A stretch of 64,000 bases of DNA from Marthasterias glacialis (GCA_911728455.2 OU452221.1:5670290-5734289), one strand, 5' to 3'; positions 1-12,733 are shown, counted from the first letter of the stretch. Made by a program: numbers and translations. Notes: a model not told the origin generated them from the sequence alone.

Positions 1-69
1 TAGGTCATTAAACCCTCCTAATGTTGGTAACATTTTCCGGCCACCTGACCAATCATCTGAAACTGATAA

Positions 70-935
70 CCTGCACTGGTTGTGTGTTGTGGCACAACTT
101 CCCGGAACTGTGTACATGTGTGTACTGTCTAGATGCATTCACCACAGGATATCATGTTGCAGGATGATATTGAATGGTCAGAGAGTGGGAGGGTTGAATG
201 TGTACTGTGTTAAGGCCTCGTCACTCGGGCAATTTTTCACAGGCAACTTGGAGGCAACCAACTGCACTGCATGCAAAAGGAACACTTCAGTAGTACAACA
301 TACGTTTTTCTTTTAGTATCTCACTGTCCCCGAGACAATTATGTGGGAGTTGACATGTGAATGTTGTTTCTTCATGGAGACTGCCTGGACCTGGTTGCCT
401 GTAAATTGCCCTGTGTGACACGGCCCTTAGGATTTCACCAAATGGTACCATATTGCAGGCTGGCATAGTTTATCTATGATTCAAAACCGCAGTGGATGAT
501 ATTGCACGGTCATGCAGTAGGAGGGTTGACTGTGTACTGTGTAGATCCACTCACCACATGATATCAAAGTGCAGGCTAATTATAGTTTATCTATGATTCA
601 AAACCGCAGTGGATGATATTGCACGGTCGTGCAGTAGGAGGGTTGACTGTGTACTGTGTAGATCCACTCACCACATGATATCAAAGTGCAGGCTAATTAT
701 AGTTTATCTATGATTCAAAACCGCAGTGGATGATATTGCACGGTCGTGCAGTAGGAGGGTTGACTGTGTACTGTGTAGATCCATTCACCACATGATATCA
801 AAGTGCAGGCTAATCATAGTTTATCTATGATTCAAAACCGCAGTAGATGATATTGCACGGTCATGCAGGAGGGTTGACTGTGTACTGTGTAGATCCATTC
901 ACAACATGATATCAAAGTGCAGGCTAATCTTATAC
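70..935 (+). repeat. 117-bp tandem array in an srGAP intron
   Basis: Four clear units start at 465, 582, 699 and 816 (spacing exactly 117), each containing atagtttatctatgattc and gatgatattgcacggtc. A more degenerate unit lies at about 70-210 and is broken by a MITE. The last unit is a few bases shorter. Confidence 0.9.
211..429. mobile_element. MITE-like element A, copy 1, inserted in a tandem array
   Basis: The ends are inverted repeats: the left end has cgtcactcgggcaattttt with caggcaac, and the right end is the complement of gggccgtgtcacacagggca with atttacaggcaacc. It interrupts one unit of the 117-bp array: the flanks gggttgaatgtgtactgtgt and gatttcacca continue into each other in intact units. 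No coding capacity. Confidence 0.75.
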
Positions 936-1037
936 AATTTTGCCACATGGTCTTGTTATCGGTCTTACTTTTACTGAACTGAAACTTCTTTGTAATTTCA
1001 TCTCATAAAGAGTTTTTTTTTCTTTTTTTTTTACTAG

Positions 1038-2692
1038 GGGAGGATCCATTTGAGAATCTAGACGATAAAGCTGATATCAATTTGGTTGCTAGTGTACTCA
1101 AGCTGTACTTCAGAGAGCTCCCTGAGCCGTTGTTTCCTACAACATTGTTCCCACAGTTCATGGAATGTGCCAGTAAGTAACAATAATAATCTCAATACCA
1201 GAGTCTTATACAGCGGATGTATCTACCAACAATTAGGTACTCAAGATGCCTATTGTTGTTTTTAAGACAGGCTTTTGAAGGTTTTTTTTGTTTTTTTAAA
1301 TTATGAGACCCATTTATGTAGCACCTTATATAACGGTTCACAAGGTGATGCGACGCATTCAGCAGCCACTGTCAGAAACACCGGGGTAAACCCCTTCTCT
1401 TAGCGATAAGTGTAACTGGGTTCTTTTACATGCATTACACAATGCACAGAACCTACGGCTTTACGACCCATCTGAAGGACGAAGCAATAATGGTCAAGTG
1501 TCTTGCTTGAGGACACAATCACAATGCCATGAAAATTCACTGATCAGTAAATGTGGTGGACTGTTATTGTAGAAAAGTTTCGAAGTCAGCTCCAAGACAG
1601 TATGACACAAAGGCCACATCCAAATCCAGCAACTTCAGCTACGGCTATGGTAGTTGGTAGCAGCCACAATGTTTAAGAATAGGACTTTCAGTGACTCAGC
1701 CACAGCCACTGCCGAAGTCGTTAATCCGGACACGGCCCTTAGTCGTTTAATATTAACTTGACTGTTGAACTGTTATTTGCCCGACTCAGAAAATTACCGC
1801 GATGCAGACAGGATACCTGAGCTGAACAACCTCGTCAGGCAGCTACCGACCAGCGTCATGATAGTCATGAGATACCTCTTTGCATTCCTGAAAAGGTAGG
1901 CTTTGGAAAACTAGGTTTGTCATGAGGGTTAAGACCGGTTGCACTATGCCTCAGGTTTTAGCTAGAATTTGTGAAATGGGGTCTAACCCTAACTCCCTAG
2001 GTGTTTTTGCTAGAAACCATACCAAATCCGCCAAAATCAGTCAATTGTTGGACAGCCAATATGCACCTGTTCTGAATCAACCATAATCAAGCAGTGCACT
2101 TAACACTAAAAATCCTTTCAGAATGTTCGAAAAGGGGTGGAAGACCAACTCTATCAAAATCAACCAGTGGTTCAACAGGGCTGAAAGACCAACCCCATCA
2201 AAATCAACCAGGATATCATATGCTTAAAGACCAACTCCACTTCAACCAAATATTTCAATCTGGTGGTGTACTGGATCAATTGAAATCAAGCAAAACCAGT
2301 CGATTGATTTTGATGGATTTGGTACCGTTAGGGTTAATTAATTTCTCTTCCAAAACTGCTAGATATGGTTATGTGTTTACCTACTTTCTCTTAGCAGAGT
2401 GTAGTTCTGATATGATAAGAACTTTCAAACTCATCAAGTCTCTTCCATGTGTGTTAACTGTTACTTGAAATCGTAGGCTTGCACAGTACAGCGACGAGAA
2501 CATGATGGACTCCCACAACCTTGCTGTTTGCTTCGGGCCGACACTGATCCAGCAGCCGGACTCGGACGAAGACATCATGATGTGGCAGAGTCACATTAAC
2601 GATCTCATCCAGACGATGATCGTCTTTCAGGAGGACATCTTTCCCCAGGACTCAGGAATGCTCTATGAAGACCCCTCCATCACCGATCTCAG
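1038..2692 (+). CDS. SRGAP: srGAP exons encoding the C-terminal half of the RhoGAP domain
   Basis: Three exons. Exon 1038-1172 starts after the acceptor tttactag and contains [16 protein letters not shown], the typical RhoGAP helix with the conserved LPEPL-type turn. Exon 1790-1895 encodes [20 protein letters not shown]. Exon 2477-2692 encodes the DENMM segment, [10 protein letters not shown] and a C-terminal helix ending in QEDIFPQD. Donors are gtaagt, gtaggc and gtgagc. Phases run 1, 2, 2 without a break. The catalytic Arg finger region is upstream and not in view, so GAP activity cannot be judged here. Confidence 0.88.
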
Positions 2693-5600
2693 GTGAGCTC
2701 ATGCCAAAAAGGACAAATTGAAAAGAAAAAAATTTGAAGTTGATCGCATCACGAACGGGAAAACCTCACGGTATGCTTTGGTTTTCGCCTTCATGGGTGT
2801 GTCATAAGCATTGTATACTCGATGCGTTCCAAGCCCTTAGAAAAAAAAAAAATCCTCTCACAGTACAGAGTATTGACCCAATTCACCTGACGTCATCATC
2901 ACAATAATCTTGGTTGCGCCATTTTGGTGGTCAATGTCACTGAGTTATTCAGTGAAGAGCGCCAAAATGGTGAGCATGGCACAGTCGACGTGTGTGACGT
3001 GCGTGCTAGGGGTCAATACACTGGTTATCACACATTGGTGTAGGGCTAAGCCAAATCATCGTCTTCTTTATTCTTGATGTGATAAATAAAATAGTCAAGA
3101 CTTAAAACTGCCCGGGCTCGAATCCTCAAAGAGCTAAGATTGATCTTAAGTGCGAATCAATCTTAACTGCTAAGCAAAGTGTGATCTTACACTACAAATC
3201 ACTATGGTGATACTGACAACTCATTTTCAGACGAAACTTAATGCTTAGTGAAATCAAGCCCTGGAGACCTTGGCAAGAGACTCTCCCGATGTACCCCAAA
3301 GTCCTCAACTATGTGGTAGATTGAATAAATATAGAGAAATATTTCCAGACCCAGGAGGCAGGGCGATACTAATACTTTATAGTAGCCATTGGTTACATAT
3401 CTTAATTATTTGTTTGATTTTCTTCATCCAGTTCTAGTCCAACTGGTAGCCTGGAGACCATACCTGAAGCAAGTGCAGATGATGACTCTAGTAATGGTAA
3501 GAGAAGCTTGTCCTTTAACAAGTTGGCACCGGATGTCCTGTGTGGAACGTGCACAGACCACACACACGCCGTCTAACGCTTTTCGTTTCACCAATACAAG
3601 GACAAAAAAGGTCCTGAATATTTTGGCATTTTGTGGCTATTGTGAGGTGAACGGCCTTAATATTATTGGATCCACATCTTTGGTGATCATTATACTGTAT
3701 ACCTTTCAGTGTGATATATTATGGTTGCTTCGTCTCATAAAATCATTTGTAACAATCTCCACCAGATTTGATAATTCGGCGCCAGGAGTGTCATTTATGA
3801 CAGTGCACATTAAGTGCAGATACTGGTCTTTGACAATTCTACCTCATAACCACATAGCACTCCGGCCTTACGTGAGATTGCATCTGCCACTAGCATTTGG
3901 TCGTCACTATATAAAGTGATGTCGTCCGTGTGCTTTAAGTCTGTTCTTTTTTACTTTCTCATTTACAACTTGATTTTGTTTGGATTGTTCCTCGCTCCAG
4001 GTTTACTAGTGGTTGCCAAGGCAGATTACCTCGGCAAGACGGGAAACGATTTGTCCTTCAGTAAAGGAGACCAAATTCATTTATTCAGTAAAGTGGATGA
4101 ATACTGGTGGCGGGGAGCGGTTGGGGACCAACAAGGTTACATACCCATCCAGTATGTCAACTTACCAGACAAGTAAGTAGTTGCTGATTTGTTGCATGTT
4201 GTGATGAGTGCAAGTTATTTTTTGGAAGTGAAGTCTGTTCAGTGGCTCCTTTGATGTTTTTTTTTTTTGGGGGGGGGGGCAGGGTGGGGGTTAAATGACA
4301 TGAGATATGCCGACCTCCCAACATTTCTGGCATACTTTTTACGATTTTGTCACCTACGTTACGTTTTTACAAATTTGTTTTTCGTTTTTTTACGAGTTTT
4401 GATGATTTTTAGCAAAAAAAAGTGCGCCATAGGTCTTGCAAGTCTCGTGTGTCTTCGTCCCAACGTGTACAGTTCAACGTGTGCAAAAACAAAAATCTTG
4501 ATTACAAGTCGTGATTACTTGCGGTATTTGCACGGTCTATTCCCACATGGTCTGTAGCTCCCAATGTGCATCATCGCATTCTCTAATATATCTAAATTCG
4601 GAAGGACAATGGAGGGACTGGCAACCAGTCTATTAATCAAAGTGTTTTTACAGTGAAAATCTGTGCAAGCACAGTAAAATCTGTTCAAGCATGGCTTCTG
4701 GATAGTGCACTGAATTTCATACGTGACTAACACTACCCGGCCATCTGGGTTAGCAACACTTCTTTTCATCGAGTTTTGTGCCTGGAAGTTTGAAATAATG
4801 TCTACAATACATGCTAAAACTGGGATTAGAGCTGTTGTGACAGAATTTGACTGTGCCCATCTTTGTGTGCATGGTGACACGATGCTCGTTGAATTGTTGG
4901 CTTGATGAAAAGTACTTTTTTTTTTTTTTAATCTGAATGTTGGGAGCTTTTGTTATGGTGTGTTTTGTATTTGTTTTAACCACGCATGTGCAGAAGGAAT
5001 GATATATTCACACAGTAATGTTACATTACCGCCAACAAACAAATCAATAATCAAAATATAATTATAACTAAAATGGATCGGTCTTTATGGCCAGCAGGGT
5101 TTTGAAATAGACCTTTGAAATGATTTTTTGTCTCACTTCGTACAAAGTTGTCTGTGCTTGGCTGTTTCCTCTTCTTTGCAAATTTTGCATGTCCGATTGT
5201 CTTTCCAAAATTGGGAATTGTTGGGGTCATTTTTGCCATCATAAAGAAATACATGTAGGCTTCTGGATATCTGGACAATTTTAATGTAAAAAAAAATGAC
5301 AAACTTGATGTTGAGTTATGATTTGGCTCTGGAATCTCGAATTTCAACACAAACAGTACTTTTTCTGTCGCACATGTATTACTGAGCGTTTTGGCATTTT
5401 CACATTAATTAATATTTTGATTTTACCCTACCTTTATGTGTGCTAAGCATTGTATACTCGGTGCTTTCCCCCGAGTCCTGGAGGAATAAAACAGGAAACC
5501 TACTTGGGTGGGATTCGAACCCACAAATGGTAAATACAGGAATCAAACTGGCCTCTCGTCACGCCGTGCATGCTTGATTATCGATCTGCTCTAGAATGGC

Positions 5601-6835
5601 GGGGGTTGTCGGTTCGAATCCCACCTGAGTGATACGCCTGTGGATTCTTTCCGTAGAACTCTGGGAAAGCACCGAGTATACAGTGCTTGACCCACATCTG
5701 TGTAGGGTATGAACCAAAATAATGTTAGTTATCCCGAATGCACATTATTACATCTATTAAATAACACTAATTTTTTTTACTAATAAGTCCAATCCCATGT
5801 TGCGAGTCTCAAGAAGCCAGTATTTGGGCGTTATTTCTGGGGTTATTTGCATTTGATCATTTTATTAGGAAAAAAAAAACAGCTGTGACAATTCTTATTG
5901 TTATTGTGATTTCCATATCCTTACCTAGCTGGAACTCCCCCAATTCCTCCACAGACCTAACATCTGACATTCTGTCCTACTTGGTTGACCACTATGGGTG
6001 GGAGAAAGGCACAGTCCTTACACCAAAATGAACAGAGATAGATGCACCAACAGTCATCTTGATAGGTCAAGAAAAGTTGTTTGGAACAACTGTATATAAC
6101 CAGAGTAGGGAGTAAAAACTTGAGTCGATTAATTGTAGAACTGTAGTGGCTAAAAAAGACAATCTTGCCAGTTGTGGTTAACATAGACGCTTGTGCAATG
6201 TAAGCATTTTTGAACTATGTTATAGTTTGGCATGCTGTAGCTAGTAAAATGATGAAATTAACATTGAGCGTTACACAGTTGCCAATGATAACAACTGTGA
6301 AACATTTAGCTTTTGTTTTGATGGAAGGTAGCGAAGGAAAGGTTTTCTTTTTGGCTTGCTCTCAGTAGATTTCTGCCTAGCTCTGTTTGCTGCATGTTCC
6401 ATGAATGCGCTCTTCTTCTCTCTTCTCATCCAACTTGTGCTTTTCTTAGTTGTATTTAGTTTCCTTTGCCAAGGCCTTGTTACGATGCTTGCTTTCCCCT
6501 CCCCCCCCTACAGTGAGAACGGTGTCTTAAGCCTTCCCAAACGGCAAGTCAGCAGGACCGAGAGCACAGAGATGATGGTCCGGGATATAACGGAGAAGAT
6601 GGCTGATGCTTTATTGGACATCAGCAACCTGGACGCCCCCTCCCCTACCCCCGATCTAGTGCGAGACATCTGCACCCCTAGCTCACCATCCCCTGGGTCA
6701 GGCACACAGCATAATAGACCTAAGAATCCACCCCCTGCCGTTAAACCCAGACCATCAAACAGACCCACCAGGCCCATGCCCTCGTCCTCCTCACGAAAGT
6801 CTCAACCGACAGTGAGTACAACGCAGACATTATGA
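1038..6835 (+). CDS. SRGAP: SLIT-ROBO Rho GTPase-activating protein (srGAP family), 3' half of gene
   Basis: srGAPs couple membrane-deforming F-BAR activity to inactivation of Rac/Cdc42/Rho at the cell cortex, classically downstream of Slit-Robo signalling. Six consecutive exons can be joined with matching phases: 1038-1172, 1790-1895, 2477-2692, 3432-3496, 4001-4172 and 6514-6811 (or on to the stop at 6833-6835). The domain order seen is the second half of a RhoGAP domain, a short linker, an SH3 domain and a Ser/Pro/Arg-rich tail. The F-BAR part and the first half of the RhoGAP domain, with the catalytic arginine, must lie left of position 1. The stretch [20 protein letters not shown] is close to vertebrate srGAPs as I know them, and the RhoGAP-then-SH3 order separates this family from most other RhoGAPs. 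ARHGAP4 shares the architecture, so the exact paralogue is not decided. Confidence 0.85.
1300..1740. repeat. Dispersed non-coding repeat in an srGAP intron
   Basis: The section around aagtgtcttgcttgaggaca looks like a widespread invertebrate interspersed repeat. The end (ccggacacggcccttag at 1723) resembles a short element at about 11394-11490 (gcggacacggcctactag). The family is not identified. Confidence 0.4.
2876..3020. mobile_element. Hairpin element B (CCATTTTGG family), copy 1
   Basis: It is bounded by gacccaattcacctgacgtc on the left and ggtcaata on the right, with an internal inverted pair gcgccattttgg and ccaaaatgg. Related copies are at about 12180-12350, 21838-22022, 28637-28803 and 30417-30560. 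Confidence 0.55.
3432..4172 (+). CDS. SRGAP: srGAP linker exon and SH3-domain exon
   Basis: Exon 3432-3496 is a short acidic/serine linker ([19 protein letters not shown]). Exon 4001-4172 encodes one SH3 domain. Visible SH3 hallmarks are the ALYDY-like VAKADYLG, the LSFSKGD strand, the EYWWRG tryptophan pair and the GYIPIQYV end. In srGAPs this domain binds proline-rich partners such as Robo and WAVE/WASP-type proteins; that role is family knowledge. The intron 3497-4000 shows no feature beyond its splice sites. Confidence 0.86.
5430..5545 (-). mobile_element. tRNA-derived SINE family 1, copy in minus orientation
   Basis: On the minus strand it reads gtgggttcgaatcccaccca (a tRNA B-box) followed by the family body ggactcgggggaaagcaccg and agtatacaatgcttagcaca. 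It is head to head with the next copy. Confidence 0.65.
5570..5770 (+). mobile_element. tRNA-derived SINE family 1, copy in plus orientation
   Basis: It contains ggttcgaatcccacctgagt (B-box), then gggaaagcaccgagtataca and gtgcttgacccacat, ending near cgaatgcacattattacat. The same body occurs at 17895-18125, 24598-24775 and 55440-55640. Confidence 0.65.
6514..6835 (+). CDS. SRGAP: srGAP Ser/Pro-rich C-terminal tail exon
   Basis: The acceptor is an unusually strong pyrimidine run (cccctcccccccctacag). The exon joins in phase with the SH3 exon and reads 99 codons of low-complexity tail with PxxP-type motifs ([20 protein letters not shown]). At 6812 there is a consensus donor (ACA|gtgagt). If it is ignored, the frame ends seven codons later at TGA 6833-6835. 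I could not find a convincing further exon. Either this is the terminal exon or a small last exon was missed. Confidence 0.7.
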
Positions 6836-7654
6836 GACAAAAGAAGTCATTGACAAAAGTTTTTGTGTTACAATTTTGTTTTCAATTTATTTGTTATTTC
6901 CATTCATACCAAAAATTGCCTCAGCGTTTTAAAAAAATTACAATCAAACGAAGATTTTGTTAATCATGTTGTTTGTGTTTGTATATTTGTCGTCAACAGG
7001 AACCATACAACAGTCTTTTAAAACGAAAATGGCATAATATCTTAACTTGTTAGAACGAAGACATTTCATTTGGTGGTGCAGCAGCTTTTAGTTTCAACTT
7101 TTTTTTCCTGTCTTGAAAATACAGGGTTAGGTAGTAGTTGCCTGCATTGTTTTTTTTCTATTGTCCTGCTGTGACCAAAAAGTTGCGTCTAATATGTGGA
7201 CAGTGAATGTCCTTCCTGATAACATCGGGCGCTTTGTAAAATTAGAAGTACTCAGAAGAAAAAAAAAAGTCGGCCGACGTACAAGGCTGGTGAACGGGAA
7301 AACGCCACGATTTTTGCAACGACTTGTACTTGACCGACGTAATGGATATCTTAAAAAATGTAAAAACATGCAAATACCGAAAGGTGCTTTCACGAATTCC
7401 ACCCGAGGTTCAGTTTGTCGTAGATAGAAAAAAACATAATTGCCACACCCTTTTTCAAGTTAACCCTTGGTTGGGCAATTCTTAACTTTCAGAAGAATGG
7501 AAGTGTGCTTCGACAACAGGGGTTGATAAAAACCAAAGAAAAAAACATCTTCTCAAAAGTCATTAAGGAGTGGAGTGGGAAATTTAGCTTTTGGTTGAAC
7601 AACCAATTTTCTACCAAATTAAAATGTCATCATCTTATAACTATTTGGATCATC

Positions 7655-7835
7655 AGGCCTGGAACTACACAGAGGCCGGTGGTCTCTGTTGCCCTGATTT
7701 TGGCTTTGTTGCCCCTTCAAAAGTTTGCCATAGACTTTCCAATTTTCCAATGGAAATGCCCTTTGCAAACGGAGAATGGCATTGCCCTGGCATTGCCCTG
7801 GCATTGCCCTCCCGTAGATGAAATTCCAGGCCTGG
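7655..7835. mobile_element. Terminal-inverted-repeat element with cattgccctgg runs
   Basis: ggcctggaactacacagagg and atgaaattccaggcctgg are inverted ends. The interior has three tandem cattgccctgg units. Looser relatives with ggcaatgac/ccattgcctc occur at about 27170-27260 and 47690-47800. Confidence 0.5.
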
Positions 7836-10394
7836 CGTATTTGTGTACAATCTGCTGTCAAATTACTGTAAAAAAAAAAAAAAACATACAGCAACAATCT
7901 ACTAGATTTCCAAGAGTTGAATTGCTTAAGCCTGGCTTTTAGTAACAGTGGACTCCTGCTTTTTCGGCTGGTTTGCACTATGCCTGCCCGGTCTTTGTAT
8001 TCAAGTTAGATACAAATGTCTTAGACGTAAACGCCAATTTTCAGTTAACCTAACGCTAACATACATGGCATTCACAATAGAGTTCAATCATTTATTTTGT
8101 TTATTTGAAAGAAATAAGTAAACGTTCTTTTGCTCGACCGAACTTGTACTTATAAAATGTGGTAGAATTGTATCTGCAGGTGCTGATTTTTTTTTTTAGT
8201 GCTTAAAATGGTGCAAACAAATGTAGACTTCCACAATTTCCATTGTTTTGTATTTACTTCTACAGATACGTACAGCAGTACTCTTATTTTTGTGTTAAAA
8301 AAAACCCAACAAGTCCTTTGATCAAAATCTTCCATGGACTTTTTGGTGGGTTCCAAATGCTTTTTGTTTTTTATGTTCATTAGATGTAGTAGATATTGTA
8401 TGGCATAGGTCAACCAATGTACTTGTGCAGTGAAGGCAAACTTGATGACAGTACACAGTATCTTCTACTGTTTGTACTCAATCTGTCTGCCCAAATGGCC
8501 GGACCCAACGCTTGCAACGGGATTGATTGATGGGCTCAGCTCAGACTATGAGTCCCTTAGTGGTGTGGATACCAGAAAGCTAAAAACTGTGTTGGTACAT
8601 CGTCATTTGTCATGCATCCTGCATGGGGATGGGGACTGCTGAAATAACCGCACTACTATATTTTGCCCCCCCCCCAATGGTGTAGGTGGTAGCTATGTGA
8701 CACATGCAAGTTTACAGATCAGTATTTTGAAGCTGTCTTTTGTTCCAAACAACACCATGTTGAGTGACTGCTTGGTATTTAAGTAATTTATAATCCTTGG
8801 GGAAAATTTCAATGGCCGTGACATTTTTGAACATTGCCCAAGACACACGTTGGGATCTGGATGGGTTCTAATGATTGGACTACATTCTGTGTGGAGAGTA
8901 ATTTTCTTCAATCCAAGACACCAATGACGGTGTGCATGAGAGCATGCCAACTTTAAGCACCCAATTTAATGTATTGCGGGGATCGAGACAGTGGTCCTTA
9001 AAGAAGCGGATTTTTTTCATTTTTTAAAACTAAATCTTTTTACCTATAAATGCTTATCATCTGCCTTAGATTAATGATATAGTACTCTGCTGGGTGGTTT
9101 GAGTAATTCTTACTGGTGCCTCAAGTGGTGAATAGATATTGTAAATAAAATTGCAACGGGAAAAGAAAATGTACTTGCTCTTCAAATGGTAAGTTGGGAT
9201 GATAATGGATGAAGCCTATTGTATAATGTAAGAGTTAATTTTAGCGTTAATTGATTATTCTAAACGGATGGATAAATTGAGATGGTCTATGCATTTGAAT
9301 AAAGGATTCTAGGTTTACTGTACCATCTTTTTTCTTTTGCCTGTTCAGAATCGATAATCCTAGTCTGTCGGTTTTGAATTGATTTCTTGTACACTGGTAA
9401 TTGATGGAATTTCTGCAAAGCTGTCAACATTTTCAAGGTTGTGCAGAGAACTACTCCTCTTGACCCTCAACCTCCCCTGAATTTTAGTACTTCTAAAAAT
9501 TAATTATGATTTTTTTTTTGTGTCGGCATTCTTCACCACAAGTGAACACTTCAAAAAATCTGTCCGACCTCCCTGTAGTGGTCTTGATTGGCGACGCTAG
9601 GATTTGTGTTAGTCGCCCGTTGAGGGCGCATCATCGACTGCCTGTACGAATCTCGTTCAAAACAGATGTTTGTTTGATACACGTATAGCTCTTCTCCAGT
9701 AATTCAGGTTGCCTATGTTAGCAACATCGCCAATCAAGACTATTCCTGTAGTAGAACTGACCTGTTTGAAAATGTTGCCAGCTCATGAAGCCATTCATTA
9801 ATTTGTGACATGCTCATACTGTCATGGTGAGCGACATTCTTGATATGATCAATTACCCACCTTTACCAAAAACATTGGTGCAGTTTGGTCATACCCTTTT
9901 AATGGTCTTCTTTCAAAACTTTCAACAATAGATGTTTATATATTTCCGTTCACTGTATTATTCCTGGTTTAATTTTTACTTCAGTATTCGATGTTATGCA
10001 AGAATCATTTGTAAGGCAATCAGTTTTATGTTAGGATGTTGATTTTGTTGGGCAATATGAAGCTGAGAGGTTATTTTGTTAGATTGTCGTTGAACCATAC
10101 ATATATTCAAATCTTATTATTTTGTGAGAGCGACGGCATTAATAGTAAACAATCGTACGTGTCGCAGAAATATAAAACAGTATATGAAGCGTAAAGGGGA
10201 GTGTACAAGTAACAAATATTGATTGTGTGTGATTTCCAAGAATAATTTTTTTTAAATTGGAGTCATTGACATAACAAGCCTGTCATGTTTACGAAAGATT
10301 TTTTGTATGATGTTTTTTTTTTCTATATAATGTAAGAGGCGCTGTACATTGGGTGAGCATTTTTTTTTATTCAATTTAACATAAAGTGGGCCTA

Positions 10395-10465
10395 TGGGAA
10401 GGGAAATTGCTGGAGGAGGGGTTTCCCCTCAAGAAAGGATGACTACAGCCTGACGATGGGTCTTG
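10395..10465 (+). mobile_element. Short LINE 3' end
   Basis: gggaaattgctggaggaggg and gatgactacagcctgacgat match the end of the larger remnant at 31290-31500. Confidence 0.4.
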
Positions 10466-11876
10466 TTACAAAGGTAACCGCCTTATGGGGTTGCCCCTTT
10501 AAAATGTCTGAATCTTGGACAATATCTTTATTAAATTTAAACCGTACATTTGAGACTTGGGGGTTTAACAGGTCGATGGTTAACTTGCTTAATACGTTTA
10601 TAAGCAGTTTACAGATATTTTTGAAGCAAAGTTCAGAGAATTGGAATCACAAAAGGTGATCCAAATATAATACAACTCAACACAACTTTCAGAAACATCT
10701 ATTTCAAAATGGGCATCAAATTGATGGTAAAGAGAATAAGACCGATCCACGAAGCTCTCAAGTTGATGGTAAAGAGAAGGAGACCGATCCACGAAGCTCT
10801 CCTTCTTACTGCATTATTGACTAATCCCACTTGTGACTGAGCCCCTAAGAGTCAAACAGAAGTCTGATACGTTTAGTTTATAGTATTTCAACTTCTGCAC
10901 CATGCCTTGTGTGTGTCCTGGTGCTGAGCAAGATGCATGTCAGGGGCTACCCATGTGGGCACCATCCTGGTCCGCATCTGCTCAAAGTTTTCGCTACTCC
11001 CGTCTCTCTAAAGCTGGCATATGTTTGTGTGTATTTTACCATTTTACCAAAAATCACCCATGTCATTGGTCAGAGGCATCTCTTATGACAGGAACTTTTA
11101 AATTCTGATAAGACGTTAGTCTTTGAAGAACGTATGTAAAAGCCAACTCCAATGATTAAATTAGCTCAGTGAAGTTCCTTTGGGCTTCTGGTAATCATTG
11201 GAAGCCAGTTGGTGTGAACTGGGCATGGCTTACATTGGAATTACATCACACCAGCCAAAGAATTGAGAGCCAGTTGCAGTTGGAGGGCGAGCTCAAATGG
11301 ATCAGTCTTTTATTATTATGGATAAATTTTACCGTATTTAAACCATACAACAATTTTCAGGGGGGTTTAGGGTTGCACCCTGCGTGAGGCCGTTTCTGAG
11401 TTAGCGGCTACGGCTTGATCACCCTGTCAACATGCATTGAAGCATATGATATGCATAGCAACGGCCGTAGCCGTGATGCGGACACGGCCTACTAGTTCAA
11501 AGGTCATATCATTTTGAAAGTAAGTTTGCTTTTTCGTTGTTACAGATTGTGCACTGCAAAGGTGTAGAAAGGTAATGGGTAATCTATATCGATGGTGTCG
11601 ATATTGTACAGGACAGTTACACATTGCATATCATGGTATCACTGCATAAGCACTGGTTGTATACCCATCTGCTATGCAAGGTGGGGATGTTCAGTGTTGA
11701 TTAACATTCAAGTTAAGTTGCATATAAAATAAATGAACACCATATGGATATATATTATGTGCACGCCTTAAAAGAAGCATCCTATTTGTACAAAAAAACA
11801 TATCTTGGTTGTCCGTGTGGTTATCACATAGTTATGATGTGGTCGACTGGATTAAATTATGTGTACCAAGACATGT

Positions 11877-11882
11877 AATAAA
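11877..11882 (+). terminator. Candidate poly(A) signal of the srGAP gene
   Basis: An AATAAA hexamer follows unique sequence. On the opposite strand, ATTAAA lies at 12009-12014, downstream of the MSH4 stop codon. The two would give convergent transcript ends about 130 bp apart. Hexamers of this kind are common in AT-rich DNA, so this is weak evidence. Confidence 0.25.
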
Positions 11883-12179
11883 TACCTTCAGAACTGTACA
11901 GATTAAAAACTAAGCGAGTGTCCATCTCATTTTTCTTGTCATTTGATGTTACTGGAATGTTGTGTACTCAGAGTTATCAAGCAGTGGGCATCTTAACCGG
12001 GATCCCAGTTTAATGAGATTACTTGTATTATGAGACGCCCCATGACAAAATCAGGCACTTTTTGGCAAAAAAAAAAAAGGGAAATGGCATTACAAAAATG
12101 AATACAACCCAAACATCACATGACATCAATGTGGCGTGGTGTCTTAAACATTTTATATGTTGAGAAATACTTAACTTAT

Positions 12180-12350
12180 TAACCCAAATCATCTGATGTC
12201 ATCATCACGTTAATCTTGCTTACACCATTTTAGAAGTCAATGTCCCAGTGTGTTGTACGATGCGTTATTTACACGCTTACCATCATTTTTACACACAGTT
12301 TGACTCCCAAAATGGCGAGCTTGGCAGACATTAGCTGCATTTAGGGTCAA
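12180..12350. mobile_element. Hairpin element B, copy 2
   Basis: It shares aacccaaatcatctgatgtc at the left and gactcccaaaatggcgagct near the right end. It lies between the possible srGAP and MSH4 transcript ends. Confidence 0.55.
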
Positions 12351-12733
12351 TAGGCCTGAAGTAGGTGTTATTTGAAAGCTCTTTTACTCATCTATTTCAT
12401 GAGCAAAGAAACCCAGTTTAGAACTTTTTGCCAGCAAACGCCTGGTTTTAGCATGGAGCGTCACATATGCACCGATCTACATGAGTAGTGCCAGGTTCGT
12501 TTTGTTTCCAGTCTCCCACATCAACCGTGTACCCTCCCCTCAAGACATTGCACTGAAAAAATGAAAACACGTCAGTGTCTTCTTCACCTAAAATTGCATG
12601 GGTATGGTTGAAGGTGAGGTCTTTACAAACGTTTTCGCTGGAAACTATCTGTTGAAGCTCGTGGGCTTGTGAAGAGGCATATCTCCATGATGCCGACCCA
12701 TCCATTAAGAGTCTTGCATGGAGAATCTGGGCG

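Larger units (their letters stand above)
4173..6513 (+). other. srGAP intron with SINE pair
   Basis: This is a 2.3 kb intron. It contains a poly-G run at about 4260-4280 and a head-to-head pair of tRNA-derived SINE copies at 5430-5770. The remaining sequence is AT-rich, with no frame that resembles a known protein. Confidence 0.6.
6836..11882 (+). other. Probable srGAP 3' UTR or downstream intergenic DNA
   Basis: No protein-like exon could be supported here. Most of 7100-11880 is low in recognisable repeats, except a terminal-repeat element at about 7655-7835, a short LINE 3' end at about 10395-10465 and a short element at about 11394-11490. AATAAA occurs at 9143 and again at 11877-11882. 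This could be a long 3' UTR of the srGAP gene ending near 11.9 kb, but nothing in the sequence proves transcription. Confidence 0.3.

Noticed and set aside
8418-8525. Possible last srGAP exon after acttgtgcag with a 35-codon open frame.
   Set aside because: Its phase does not fit the donor at 6812, and the sequence shows no family resemblance.
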